A program made the translations under genes and the position numbers. From Tragulus kanchil (lineage: Eukaryota > Chordata > Mammalia > Artiodactyla > Tragulidae): a stretch of DNA of 64,000 bases. The notes below the pieces were generated by a model. That model saw nothing but the letters and a program-made list of their open reading frames with translations, was not told the DNA's origin and did no database searches. The stretch lies in assembly GCA_022376925.1 (NCBI GenBank), contig JAIOJX010000032.1:102974794-103038793 (forward strand), read 5' to 3'. This document shows positions 36,463 to 48,020 of the stretch, one piece after another; position 1 is the stretch's first letter; every line of letters begins with the position of its first letter.

Positions 36463-37330
36463 AAAAGACTTAATTATACAAGGAAATTGGACATCTTACT
36501 AAGGATTGTGGCACTTGGATAGTATTTATTACTATAGGTTGTTAGTATTTATTAATATAGGCTGTTTTGTACTCACTGTTCTGAGACAGAGGCAGACATT
36601 TAAACTACAGAAAATTTAACCAGATTAAATATGGTATCTGGCAGAATGACATGTGGACGGCAGCATCTCTCTTGGAGCTAGACTGATGTGCTTGTCCCCA
36701 TCCTGGTCACTTCTCTTATAAAGCACCTTTTCTTAATAGTGAGAATAGAAGATCATAGGACTTGTCTTTCTGAAAGCAGTCTAACTCAGCGTGGCTCGCT
36801 TTGTAGGACCTGAGTCCTGAATCCCAACAAGAGCAGGGGCAATGTCACAGACACTTGTTTCTCCCACATATAGCCAGTGCCTAGTACAGAGAAAGAGCTC
36901 GATAAATCTTTGCTGAATGAATAAATTAGTCTCCTGCTGTCTCATAGTTCTGGGCTTTGACATCCGTTTTTGTCTCAAATTCTAGTAAGTTACTGCAACT
37001 ACAGATGGAGGAAGTTTGTATTTATCATAAAACCCAGTAAAATAAACTGTTCATTTGCAAGCTATTATTCCCATCTGCATCTTCACAGAATCTCCCTTGA
37101 TTCAAGGCTTAAGAGAGAACAAACTAATTTTAGTAACAAAAATAGCTTCATCTCTGACGAAAAGGAGAAATCTTTAAAATTGTCATTTGGGCAGGGATTA
37201 TATGGAATCAAGATTTTTCTTCATTTTGTATGAATTCATCAACTATTTTGTAGATTCGTAACGTATAATAATTTTGTTAAGAATTATAGTAGCTGTTAAA
37301 AATAGCAGCACTTTTGTAATGTACCACTGT
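36463..37330. other. Intron 3 sequence, mostly unassigned
   Basis: Includes a probable L2/MIR tail at 36860-36930 (AGCCAGTGCCTAGTACAGAG, then GAATGAATAAAT). The 87-codon open frame at 36970-37233 has no recognisable similarity and no coding context. Confidence 0.4.
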
Positions 37331-37826
37331 GTACAGTGTAATACAACGCACTGGTCATAGCAAACACCCTCTTCCATCAACACAAGAGACAACTCTACAC
37401 GTGGACATCACTACATGGTTAATACCAAAATCAGATTGACTATATTCTTTGTAGCTAAAGATGCAGAAGCTCCATATAATCAACAGAAACAAGATCTGGA
37501 GCTGACTGTAGTGTGGCTCAGATCATGAGCTCCTTATTGCAAAATTCAGGCTTAAGTTGAAGAAAATAGGGAAAACCACTTGGCCATTCAGACATGACCT
37601 CAATTAGATCCCTTATGATTATACCATGGAGGTGACAAATAGATTCAAGGAATTAGATCTGGTAGACAGAGTGCCTGAAGAACTATGGCTGAAGGTTTGT
37701 AGCATTGTACAGGAGGCAGTGACCAAAACCATCTCAAAGAAAAAGAAATGCAGAAGACAAGGTGGTTGTCTGAGGAGATCTTACAAATATCTGAGAAAAG
37801 AAGAAAAGCAAAAGGCAAAGGAGAAG
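37330..37826 (+). mobile_element. BovB LINE fragment (region between endonuclease and RT)
   Basis: BovB ORF phrases in order: GGTCATAGCAAACACCCTCT, CAGATTGACTATATTCTTTG, CTTATGATTATACCATGGAG. The remnant reads MEVTNRFKELDLVDRV at 37626. The 3' side is cut by the SINE insertion. Copied at 38444-38940. Confidence 0.85.
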
Positions 37827-38139
37827 GCTTCCCTGGTGGTCCAGTGGGTAAGGACACCGCCTTGCAGTGCAAGGGGCGCCGGTTCAATCCCTGGCCTGGG
37901 AAGATCCCACATGCCATGTAGCGGCTGAACCGATGTGTCCAATCGCCGAGCCGGAGCTCTGGAGCGCATGCGCCCAGAGCCGGTGCTCTGAGACAACAGA
38001 GGCCACTGCGATGGGAGGCCCACGCGGGCCAAAGAACAAAGATGGATGAAAATAGACAAATGAAAGACCAATAGAAAGACCAATAGACCCCCCTCTCTCC
38101 CCACCCCTCCCCTCAAGAGAAAAAAAAAGAGGTTTCTCT
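37827..38139 (+). mobile_element. Young CHR-like SINE inserted in BovB
   Basis: Flanked by AAAGGAGAAG at 37817-37826 and 38140-38149. Carries the GAGCCGGAGCTCTGGAGCGC block. Repeated at 38941-39253 by duplication 12. Confidence 0.9.
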
Positions 38140-38940
38140 AAAGGAGAAGAGCTGTAGAATTCTGTGTTTGCATTTGTTTCCTCATATGGTAACTTGCCCT
38201 AGGCTCTTCCCTGGACATTTTTTTACAAGCTGCCGCTCCCTCTTTTATTTTTTTTTAATAAGTAAGAGTATAAATAGTAAGCTATTTTGTGAATAAGGTG
38301 CAAAAAAGAAGCTTATCGTAATTTCTACTTTCTTCACCTTTCACCTTCAGGCTAGCCTGACTTCTTCACTAGTGTGTTCAGGCAGGGAATAATTTTGTTA
38401 AGTTTACTGTTAAAAATAGCAGCACTTTTGTAATGTACCACTGTGTACAGTGTAATACAACGCACTGGTCATAGCAAACACCCTCTTCCATCAACACAAG
38501 AGACAACTCTACACGTGGACATCACTACATGGTTAATACCAAAATCAGATTGACTATATTCTTTGTAGCTAAAGATGCAGAAGCTCCATATAATCAACAG
38601 AAACAAGATCTGGAGCTGACTGTAGTGTGGCTCAGATCATGAGCTCCTTATTGCAAAATTCAGGCTTAAGTTGAAGAAAATAGGGAAAACCACTTGGCCA
38701 TTCAGACATGACCTCAATTAGATCCCTTATGATTATACCATGGAGGTGACAAATAGATTCAAGGAATTAGATCTGGTAGACAGAGTGCCTGAAGAACTAT
38801 GGCTGAAGGTTTGTAGCATTGTACAGGAGGCAGTGACCAAAACCATCTCAAAGAAAAAGAAATGCAGAAGACAAGGTGGTTGTCTGAGGAGATCTTACAA
38901 ATATCTGAGAAAAGAAGAAAAGCAAAAGGCAAAGGAGAAG

Positions 38941-39253
38941 GCTTCCCTGGTGGTCCAGTGGGTAAGGACACCGCCTTGCAGTGCAAGGGGCGCCGGTTCA
39001 ATCCCTGGCCTGGGAAGATCCCACATGCCATGTAGCGGCTGAACCGATGTGTCCAATCGCCGAGCCGGAGCTCTGGAGCGCATGCGCCCAGAGCCGGTGC
39101 TCTGAGACAACAGAGGCCACTGCGATGGGAGGCCCACGCGGGCCAAAGAACAAAGATGGATGAAAATAGACAAATGAAAGACCAATAGAAAGACCAATAG
39201 ACCCCCCTCTCTCCCCACCCCTCCCCTCAAGAGAAAAAAAAAGAGGTTTCTCT
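38941..39253 (+). mobile_element. Young CHR-like SINE, second copy from duplication 12
   Basis: The same insertion as 37827-38139 together with its BovB host. Confidence 0.9.
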
Positions 39254-39703
39254 AAAGGAGAAGAGCTGTAGAATTCTGTGTTTGCATTTGTTTCCTCATA
39301 TGGTAACTTGCCCTAGGCTCTTCCCTGGACATTTTTTTACAAGCTGCCGCTCCCTCTTTTATTTTTTTTTAATAAGTAAGAGTATAAATAGTAAGCTATT
39401 TTGTGAATAAGGTGCAAAAAAGAAGCTTATCGTAATTTCTACTTTCTTCACCTTTCACCTTCAGGCTAGCCTGACTTCTTCACTAGTGTGTTCAGGCAGG
39501 GAAAAACACCCAAGTCTGGCCATAGTGGATAGTAGTGCTTAACTTCACGCACCTTTTCCTGCTCAGTGCTGCCTATCTTGCCCCTCTTTGCCTAGAAGGT
39601 AGGATGGAAATCCATTTTCAGAGTAAATAAGAGCAAATGAGATGGTAACAGGAAGTGGTATCTAGCCCATATAAATTTTATTTTTCATTGCATGGAACTT
39701 CTT

Positions 39704-40028
39704 TTTTTAATTAATTAACTAATTAATTAATTTTGGGCGGGGGTCGGGTTGGGGAAGGAGGGGAGCGGGCGGGCCACTGCTATTGCTTTCATTTCTCTAT
39801 TTTCATCCATCTTTGTTCTTTGGCACGCGTGGGCCTCCCATTGTGGTGGCGTGTGTCGTTGCAGAGCGCGGGCTCTGGGCGCATGCGCTCCAGAGCTCCG
39901 GCTTGGTGATTGGACACATCGGTCCAGCCGCTCCACGGCACGTGGAATCTTCCCAGGCCAGGGATCGAACCGGCGCCCCTTGCACTGCAAGGCAGTGTCC
40001 TTACCCACTGGACCACCAGGGGAAGCCC
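39704..40028 (-). mobile_element. Young CHR-like SINE, antisense
   Basis: Flanked by CATGGAACTTCTT at 39691-39703 and 40029-40041. Reverse tail is TTAATTAATT-type, then a G/C-rich body. Lies about 1.5 kb from the oppositely oriented copy at 37827. Confidence 0.92.
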
Positions 40029-40821
40029 CATGGAACTTCTTAAATCTTAATCTCTGCTTTATTTTGTTTTGTTATCTCAGTTTTATGTATAGGAAAAAAA
40101 TATCAGCAGGCCAAAGAGTTCTGGCAAAAGATAGTAGCTCATTGGCTTATATAAAACCAGTCTTATGGTTATTATTGTTCATTTGAGCAAATAGTGCAGC
40201 TAATTGCTATATAGAAAGTCTGAAACTGAGGTTGTAAAGAAGTTTGGATTCTTTTAGAATCTTTGGATTCTTTTAGAACCTTCTTGTTCAGGGGTTCTCA
40301 GTGTGGCCAGGGTAAAATTTTTATAGCACAGTATTTTCCCTCTCAAGGGAAATCTTACAAAAACATGAAACCACTGTACCCTTTTGCCAGTGTTTTATTA
40401 AGTAGAATCCTTTGATTTCTCATTCCCTGTTCTGGTAGTTATTCCTGAATTAGATTTCCCCAAGCTGCCGCTCCTCTTTTATTTTTTTAATAAGTAAGAG
40501 TATAAATAGTAAGCTATTTTGTGAATAAGGTGCAAAAAAGAAGCTTATCGTAATTTCTACTTTCTTCACCTTTCACCTTCAGGCTAGCCTGACTTCTTCA
40601 CTAGTGTGTTCAGGCAGGGAAAAACACCCAAGTCTGGCCATAGTGGATAGTAGTGCTTAACTTCACGCACCTTTTCCTGCTCAGTGCTGCCTATCTTGCC
40701 CCTCTTTGCCTAGAAGGTAGGATGGAAATCCATTTTCAGAGTAAATAAGAGCAAATGAGATGGTAACAGGAAGTGGTATCTAGCCCATATAAATTTTATT
40801 TTTCATTGCATGGAACTTCTT

Positions 40822-41146
40822 TTTTTAATTAATTAACTAATTAATTAATTTTGGGCGGGGGTCGGGTTGGGGAAGGAGGGGAGCGGGCGGGCCACTGCTA
40901 TTGCTTTCATTTCTCTATTTTCATCCATCTTTGTTCTTTGGCACGCGTGGGCCTCCCATTGTGGTGGCGTGTGTCGTTGCAGAGCGCGGGCTCTGGGCGC
41001 ATGCGCTCCAGAGCTCCGGCTTGGTGATTGGACACATCGGTCCAGCCGCTCCACGGCACGTGGAATCTTCCCAGGCCAGGGATCGAACCGGCGCCCCTTG
41101 CACTGCAAGGCAGTGTCCTTACCCACTGGACCACCAGGGGAAGCCC
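40822..41146 (-). mobile_element. Young CHR-like SINE, second copy from duplication 13
   Basis: The same insertion as 39704-40028, with both 13-bp flanking duplications copied. Confidence 0.92.
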
Positions 41147-41204
41147 CATGGAACTTCTTAAATCTTAATCTCTGCTTTATTTTGTTTTGTTATCTCAGTT
41201 TTAT

Positions 41205-43355
41205 GTATAGGAAAAATATATCAGCAGGCCAAAGAGTTCTGGCAAAAGATAGTAGCTCATTGGCTTATATAAAACCAGTCTTATGGTTATTATTGTTCAT
41301 TTGAGCAAATAGTGCAGCTAATTGCTATATAGAAAGTCTGAAACTGAGGTTGTAAAGAAGTTTGGATTCTTTTAGAATCTTTGGATTCTTTTAGAACCTT
41401 CTTGTTCAGGGGTTCTCAGTGTGGCCAGGGTAAAATTTTTATAGCACAGTATTTTCCCTCTCAAGGGAAATCTTACAAAAACATGAAACCACTGTACCCT
41501 TTTGCCAGTGTTTTATTAAGTAGAATCCTTTGATTTCTCATTCCCTGTTCTGGTAGTTATTCCTGAATTAGATTTCCCCAAGGACTTAGAATATCAAAGA
41601 TCAGGGAACTCTATAAATGATTTTAGATTCTTTTTGTGCCTTTTCCTTCCCTTTTTTTTTTTTTTTTAACAAATCCAAGATCGTATCTGAGTATAAGATG
41701 TACCATTGTCTTATGCTTTATGTTTTATAAATGCAAAGAGTTGTAATGCCTTATCACTTAGAGCAATTTTAAATTTACTTAAACTTAAAAGAATATAATC
41801 TTTTATACACACCAGGAAAGAAAATACAGTCAAAATAAATCGGCAGAGTATTTCTAAAAACATTTTTTCCCACTGATAGCCCTGTTGCCATCTGGTCAAC
41901 AGGTGGGAAGACTCAGTTCTGTTTTTGAGATACAAATAATATGAAAAGAATATGCATGTTCAAATCATGAAATATAGAACCTTGATTAATGGTGACAGCC
42001 AAAACATATCAATGATAAAAACTTTCACATTCATTTTAGCTTTTGATATTAATACCTGAACGAGTAGCTGGACTGCAGCTGTGGGTCTTTTAAAGCAAAT
42101 CATCTGCATAAAAATAAGTATTCTGGTAATAACCTCTTGATTATTGAAGACTGCACTCATAGCTGCAGACAGTTTTTCTTTCTTTCCAAGTAAGACTCTA
42201 AACTGCCCTTTATGTTTTTATAGCTCCTGACATCAAGTGCTGTTCACAAGTGGGTACTGAAATTCATGAAGGATCTATAACATGTTGAGCAAATAGGAAA
42301 TATATCAGCGGGCCTTAAATTGCTATTGGCTTATATAAAACCAGTCTTATGGTTATTATTGTTCATTTGAGCAAATAGTGCAGCTAATTGCTACATAGAA
42401 AGTCTGAAACTGAGGTTGTAAAGAAGTTTGGATTCTTTTAGAATCTTTGGATTCTTTTAGAACCTTCTTGTTCAGGGGTTCTCAGTGTGGCCAGGGTAAA
42501 ATTTTTATAGCACAGTATTTTCCCTCTCAAGGGAAATCTTACAAAAACATGAAACCACTGTACCCTTTTGCCAGTGTTTTATTAAGTAGAATCCTTTGAT
42601 TTCTCATTCCCTGTTCTGGTAGTTATTCCTGAATTAGATTTCCCCAAGGACTTAGAATATCAAAGATCAGGGAACTCTATAAATGATTTTAGATTCTTTT
42701 TGTGCCTTTTCCTTCCCTTTTTTTTTTTTTTTTAACAAATCCAAGATCGTATCTGAGTATAAGATGTACCATTGTCTTATGCTTTATGTTTTATAAATGC
42801 AAAGAGTTGTAATGCCTTATCACTTAGAGCAATTTTAAATTTACTTAAACTTAAAAGAATATAATCTTTTATACACACCAGGAAAGAAAATACAGTCAAA
42901 ATAAATCGGCAGAGTATTTCTAAAAACTTTTTTTCCCACTGATAGCCCTGTTGCCATCTGGTCAACAGGTGGGAAGACTCAGTTCTGTTTTTGAGATACA
43001 AATAATATGAAAAGAATATGCATGTTCAAATCATGAAATATAGAACCTTGATTAATGGTGACAGCCAAAACATATCAATGATAAAACTTTCACATTCATT
43101 TTAGCTTTTGATATTAATACCTGAACGAGTAGCTGGACTGCAGCTGTGGGTCTTTTAAAGCAAATCATCTGCATAAAAATAAGTATTCTGGTAATAACCT
43201 CTTGATTATTGAAGACTGCACTCATAGCTGCAGACAGTTTTTCTTTCTTTCCAAGTAAGACTCTAAACTGCCCTTTATGTTTTTATAGCTCCTGACATCA
43301 AGTGCTGTTCACAAGTGGGGTACTGAAATTCATGAAGGGATCTATAACATGTTGA
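41205..43355. repeat. Direct duplication 14 (units 41205-42288 and 42289-43355), contains part of USP24 exon 4
   Basis: The right unit begins with a damaged copy of 41205-41275 (about 20 bases lost). The left unit ends in damaged exon 4. Between these ends the copies agree closely. Confidence 0.95.
42224..42288 (+). other. USP24: USP24 exon 4, truncated and damaged extra copy
   Basis: The first 65 or so bases of exon 4 appear here after the normal TTTTTATAG acceptor. The match then stops at CATGTTGA, where the sequence jumps to a second copy of upstream intron. Compared with the copies at 43289 and 44389, one G is missing from each of two G runs (TGGGG to TGGG, AAGGGA to AAGGA), so it is frameshifted as well as truncated. 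It looks like a poor-quality contig end, not a decayed exon, because the intron upstream of it is otherwise intact. Confidence 0.85.
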
Positions 43356-43432
43356 TGCTATTAATAGAACTGGTTGCAGAGAGAATAAAACAGGATCCAA
43401 TTCCCACCGGTCTTCTGGCTGTGCTTACAATG
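43289..43432 (+). CDS. USP24: USP24 exon 4, copy 1
   Basis: This 144-nt exon (48 codons, phase 0 on both sides) encodes LLTSSAVHKW through IPTGLLAVLTM, a helical segment of the USP24 N-terminal scaffold. The acceptor is GTTTTTATAG. The donor ATG|GTACAG is weak at +4 to +6. The following exon, 5, lies at 44209. The same exon recurs at 44389-44532, and a broken start of it at 42224, making three representations of one exon in 2.3 kb. Confidence 0.93.
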
Positions 43433-43797
43433 GTACAGTATGTCTAAAATGAAGTACTATGCATTTTGATTTTAAAATACCTACTACCTTCTGACTTGTA
43501 ATTAGTAATGAGTGATAACAATATTATCATTAAAGACATTCTTGCTTTTATTTTAAAAGCAGAGCAACCACTCTGCTTTCAGTTTTAAAGAAATATATTA
43601 AATGAAACATATTTAAAATGGTTAAATTGCTTAATGATTAATTAGAATAATTAAATAGCTTTCCCTTTTGTTTCCCTTATTATTGAAATCACAAATACTG
43701 TCATATAGGGTGTTCATGTAGCTTGGTCTCTGGGCTTTTCCTCTGACTAGTAGCAGTAGCTGCATGAAGAAGTGGCATTCGTGTGTTTCCTCCTTAC

Positions 43798-43900
43798 TTT
43801 TGTGGGGGCTGTGTTGTGCAGCATCTGAGAGCTTAGTCCAGCCCATGCCCCTCGCCTTGGGAGCGTGGACTCTTAATCACTGTACCACCAGGAAGTCCCT
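43798..43900 (-). mobile_element. Degraded CHR-type SINE end in intron 4
   Basis: GTGTTGTGCAGCATCTGAGA through CACCAGGAAGTCCC. Copied at 44898-45000. Confidence 0.65.
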
Positions 43901-44208
43901 CCCTCCTACCTTCTGTCTTCATTGCCTTGTTGCCCGTCTCCTGGTGGCAGCCCTAGGACGTCTGCAATGTTGGCGTCACCTTGCCTCCGAGCCGACCTTT
44001 GGTCCTGCTCCCTCCTTCTCTTCCCCCAGAGCAGACGTTGAACAGCACAGGGGAGCAACACTTGCTAAGGAGTATGTCTTATTGAGATACTTAAATAAGT
44101 ATCCCATTAATAAGGAAGTCCAGGTGATATTTTTATCTTCTTTTCTAATGCTAATATGTGTTGCTATAGAAATAGATAATAATGTTTCTCTGTTCTCTTT
44201 AAATCTAG

Positions 44209-44331
44209 GCTTTCAATCCTGATAATGAATACCATTTTAAAAACAGAATGAAAGTGTCTCAGAGGAATTGGGCAGAAGTGTTTGGAGAGGGAAATATGTT
44301 TGCTATTTCACCTGTATCTACTTTCCAAAAG
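44209..44331 (+). CDS. USP24: USP24 exon 5, copy 1
   Basis: This 123-nt exon (41 codons, phase 0/0) encodes AFNPDNEYHF through SPVSTFQK after the acceptor TTTAAATCTAG. The duplication junction falls just after this exon: the donor reads AAG|GTATGC here but AAG|GTAAAC in the second copy. In this copy the bases after GTA already belong to the beginning of the next repeat unit. The donor of the copy at 45309-45431 is therefore the reliable one. Confidence 0.9.
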
Positions 44332-44388
44332 GTATGCAGACAGTTTCTTTTTAAGTAAGACTCTAAACTGCCCTTTATGTTTTTATAG

Positions 44389-44532
44389 CTCCTGACATCA
44401 AGTGCTGTTCACAAGTGGGGTACTGAAATTCATGAAGGGATCTATAACATGTTGATGCTATTAATAGAACTGGTTGCAGAGAGAATAAAACAGGATCCAA
44501 TTCCCACCGGTCTTCTGGCTGTGCTTACAATG
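44389..44532 (+). CDS. USP24: USP24 exon 4, duplicate copy 2
   Basis: Second full copy of the 144-nt exon, located after a copy of exon 5. The resulting order 4-5-4-5 cannot reflect a normal transcript of a conserved gene, although it would stay in frame (adding 89 residues). The intron just upstream is shortened and altered near the junction (CAGTTTCTTTTTAAGTAAG), which fits a degraded contig start. No other upstream sequence separates it from exon 5 copy 1. Confidence 0.6.
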
Positions 44533-45308
44533 GTACAGTATGTCTAAAATGAAGTACTATGCATTTTGATTTTAAAATACCTACTACCTTCTGACTTGTA
44601 ATTAGTAATGAGTGATAACAATATTATCATTAAAGACATTCTTGCTTTTATTTTAAAAGCAGAGCAACCACTCTGCTTTCAGTTTTAAAGAAATATATTA
44701 AATGAAACATATTTAAAATGGTTAAATTGCTTAATGATTAATTAGAATAATTAAATAGCTTTCCCTTTTGTTTCCCTTATTATTGAAATCACAAATACTG
44801 TCATATAGGGTGTTCATGTAGCTTGGTCTCTGGGCTTTTCCTCTGACTAGTAGCAGTAGCTGCATGAAGAAGTGGCATTCGTGTGTTTCCTCCTTACTTT
44901 TGTGGGGGCTGTGTTGTGCAGCATCTGAGAGCTTAGTCCAGCCCATGCCCCTCGCCTTGGGAGCGTGGACTCTTAATCACTGTACCACCAGGAAGTCCCT
45001 CCCTCCTACCTTCTGTCTTCATTGCCTTGTTGCCCGTCTCCTGGTGGCAGCCCTAGGACGTCTGCAATGTTGGCGTCACCTTGCCTCCGAGCCGACCTTT
45101 GGTCCTGCTCCCTCCTTCTCTTCCCCCAGAGCAGACGTTGAACAGCACAGGGGAGCAACACTTGCTAAGGAGTATGTCTTATTGAGATACTTAAATAAGT
45201 ATCCCATTAATAAGGAAGTCCAGGTGATATTTTTATCTTCTTTTCTAATGCTAATATGTGTTGCTATAGAAATAGATAATAATGTTTCTCTGTTCTCTTT
45301 AAATCTAG

Positions 45309-45431
45309 GCTTTCAATCCTGATAATGAATACCATTTTAAAAACAGAATGAAAGTGTCTCAGAGGAATTGGGCAGAAGTGTTTGGAGAGGGAAATATGTT
45401 TGCTATTTCACCTGTATCTACTTTCCAAAAG
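45309..45431 (+). CDS. USP24: USP24 exon 5, duplicate copy 2
   Basis: Second copy of the 123-nt exon with an identical acceptor. The donor AAG|GTAAAC runs into intron 5, which is present only once. Because it is joined to the unique downstream intron, this copy carries the correct 3' flank. The encoded residues are the same as in copy 1. Confidence 0.7.
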
Positions 45432-46079
45432 GTAAACATAGTTTCGTTTCATATTTTTACAAGTAAGTATATTGAAAAAGATTTTGTCTGCTACAAAAAT
45501 GACACGTTTACATGGAAGTTTTAAAACAGCCTATGAAAAATGACAAATATTCCATGTAGCTCATAAAATAGCTTAACATTTTTTTCAGCTGTTGCATATT
45601 TTTCTGTGGTTGTTAATTAACATCATGAGGAACTTCATAGACTTGAAATGTCTGGTGAGATAAGAAATGACTACATGACATGAAAAGTGCCCTATTTGTT
45701 GAATTACCAGAGCCCAAGTTTAATGGGTGTCCCTGTTTCTCAGAGAAGCTTGAGAAGATAGAGCATTTGAAATTATTTGAAATGGCCAGTTATTCCTTTC
45801 TAGAAAAAAATAATCAGTGCTTAATCTCATGTATAATTGTCTTTTAAGCTCCATAAACTTTAAAGCTTTTGGGGTTATTTTCCCAAGCACAGACCAACCT
45901 CTTCATTTTATATTTAAAGGCCTACAACATGCCAAGAACATTATACCCACACACAGAGTCCATAATTCAGACAATTTGCTGATCAAACGCTTGGTTTTGG
46001 AGAAACATTTGAAAGAAGTCAACGTATTAGACAGAAAATTTGTCTATTGCTTTAGTAGATGCAGGGGTTGGTTCAGCAA

Positions 46080-46375
46080 TCATTTGTTGAATATTTGCTG
46101 TGTGTCTTGGCATTATTCTAGGTTTTGGAGATACAAATATAAATAAATAGTTTCTGCCCTTCATGTAAAGTGTGGTAAGACATGGTTTCTAACTGACAGC
46201 ATAGTGGAGGAAATAAGAAAACAAAAAATGACAGTGTAACAAACAGCAGGTGCAATTATAATATGTGCTGCTCATGGAATAGAGGGGAAGGAGTTGCTAC
46301 CTTGGAGGGTCAGACAGTGCTTCAGGGAGGAACTGAGAGCTAAGTGGAAAGGACAGTTGAGTGTATCCTGTGGAA
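46080..46375 (+). mobile_element. L2-like fragment in intron 5
   Basis: TTGAATATTTGCTGTGTGTC, then GGAGATACAAATATAAAT and CAGACAGTGCTTCAGGGAGG, following L2 order. Confidence 0.55.
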
Positions 46376-46394
46376 TTTAATGCCCAACTCATAG

Positions 46395-46500
46395 AGGTAT
46401 TATTTTTTACCCCTGTTTTGTAGATAAGAAACTAAGGCACACAGAGATTAAGTACTTGCCCTAATTCACAAGCCTCGTTATAGGAGGGACCTATGCTACC
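46395..46500 (+). mobile_element. MIR-like fragment
   Basis: TTTGTAGATAAGAAACTAAG, GCACACAGAGATTAAGTA and CTTGCCCTAATTCACAAG match the MIR core arrangement. Confidence 0.6.
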
Positions 46501-46523
46501 TAGCTCCATAGTCTGCATTCTTT

Positions 46524-46851
46524 TTTTTTTTAGAGATTTATTTATTTATTTATTTTGGGCGGGGGCTGGGTTGGGGAGGGAGGGGAGCGGGCGGGCTACT
46601 TCTATTGGTCTTCATTTCTCTATTTTCATCCATCTTTATTCTTTGGCTCCTGTGGGCCTCCCATTGCGGTGGCCTCTGTCGTTGCAGAGCGCCAGCTCTG
46701 GGCGCATGCACTCCAGAGCTCCGGCTCGGTAATTGGACACATCAGTCCAGCCGCTACATGGCATGTGGGATCTTCCCAGACCAGGGATCGAACCGGCGCC
46801 CCTTGCACTGCAAGGCGGTGTCCTTACCCACTGGACCACCAGGGGAAACCC
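46524..46851 (-). mobile_element. Young CHR-like SINE, antisense
   Basis: Flanked by AGTCTGCATTCTTT at 46510-46523 and 46852-46865. The same subfamily as 13908. Faces the + oriented copy that starts 55 bp downstream. Confidence 0.92.
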
Positions 46852-46906
46852 AGTCTGCATTCTTTATATACAGTCTTGCCTCCCAAAATATTAAAGTCTT
46901 ATCTTT

Positions 46907-47186
46907 GGGCTTCCCTGGTGGTCCAGTGGGTAAAGAGTCTGCCTTGCTGTGCAAGGGGCGCCAGTTCGATCCCTGGCCTGGGAAGATCCCTCATACCTAG
47001 GAGCAGCTGGACCAGTGTGTCCAGTTGCGAGCCGGCTCTCTGGAGCGTGTGCTCCCAGAGCCGGTGCTCTGCAACGAGAGAGGCCACCGCTATGGGGGAC
47101 TCACATGGGCCAAAGAATAAAGATGGATGAAAATAAATAAATACCAATAAAAGACGCCAAACTTAAAAAAAAAAAAACAGTAGAAT
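46907..47186 (+). mobile_element. CHR-like SINE, shorter variant
   Basis: Head GGCTTCCCTGGTGGTCCAGT, middle GAGCCGGCTCTCTGGAGCGT, tail GATGAAAATAAATAAATACC then A run. An imperfect flanking duplication (AAAGTCTTATCTT / AAAATCTTACCTT) is visible. It lacks the C-rich stretch of the young form. Confidence 0.88.
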
Positions 47187-48020
47187 TAAAATCTTACCTT
47201 CAATTTTGTTTTGAAGATTAAAATGACAAATGTATACAAAAACACTGAACACTTTGGTAAATACTCAGCAGATCTTCTTTCTTTCCCTTACCAAATTTAC
47301 ATATGCAACAGCAGATGCACAGAAATGTTCTCAATTTCTTAATTTCTCTTAATTTCCTCTCATTACCACAAAAGGAATTCTCTCTCCTTCAAAGGCTCTA
47401 GATCCCTTCTCCTCTACTCAGGCATTTTACACCTTAGCATTTCTATTCTTTCTTTGGTATGCTCAATTTGTTTCTCTTTATCAAGTTAATACCATTGTGT
47501 ATAACATGGTGTACTATTTCTCGCTCTTTAAAAATTCTGCCTTTGATACCACATTCATCTCTAGTTTCAGCATTGCTCTCCATCCCTCTTCACAGCCAAC
47601 CAGATGAACGATTCCATGTCTCTCCTGCTCAGTTATTCTTCTAGTGGATACTCTAAACTTTTAACTTACTGACTAAACAAAGATTAAATTTCATCACTGT
47701 GTCTTCTCTCTTCTGAGCAGTACATGAAAACCTTGGAATGCCCCATTTACTCACTTCTCATCTGACTCATTCTTTTTCTTTATTTGGCTTTGTCTTAGTC
47801 CTTTGCTAAGGACTAAGATTTATTTTATTTTATTCCCCTCAGATAGGTACCATCATCTTATTTTATGCAGTGCTTTGACCCTGCCCTATCTACATGCCAT
47901 CTCTTTGTGTACCACTCCATCTGTACTTCCATTGGGATGATTTTTCTTCTTCCTGAAGCACATCCTATGAATTGTCCTTTCATAAGGGGTCCATTGGTGA
48001 TTGAGTCTTTGTTTCTGGTG
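47187..48020. other. Intron 5, T-rich, no assigned feature
   Basis: Pyrimidine-rich on this strand with no coherent open frame and no repeat family I can name. Confidence 0.4.

Larger units (their letters stand above)
37266..39502. repeat. Direct duplication 12 (units 37266-38388 and 38389-39502)
   Basis: A BovB fragment with an inserted SINE is doubled. The right unit lost 7 bases close to its start (38401-38410), after which the match appears perfect. Confidence 0.95.
39340..41582. repeat. Direct duplication 13 (units 39340-40463 and 40461-41582)
   Basis: Offset about 1118-1121. A young SINE with target-site duplications is doubled. One C and two T's are missing near the right unit's start. 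It overlaps duplication 12, so 39340-39502 is present three times. Confidence 0.95.
43230..45433. repeat. Direct duplication 15 (units 43230-44334 and 44336-45433), contains USP24 exons 4 and 5
   Basis: Offset 1100 over most of its length. The first 20 bases of the right unit are compressed. Exons 4 and 5 and a CHR fragment are doubled without visible differences. Confidence 0.95.

Noticed and set aside
43764..45322. 152-codon frame present twice (43764-44222 and 44864-45322)
   Set aside because: It spans a SINE remnant and runs through the exon 5 acceptor in the wrong frame. The second copy is from duplication 15.
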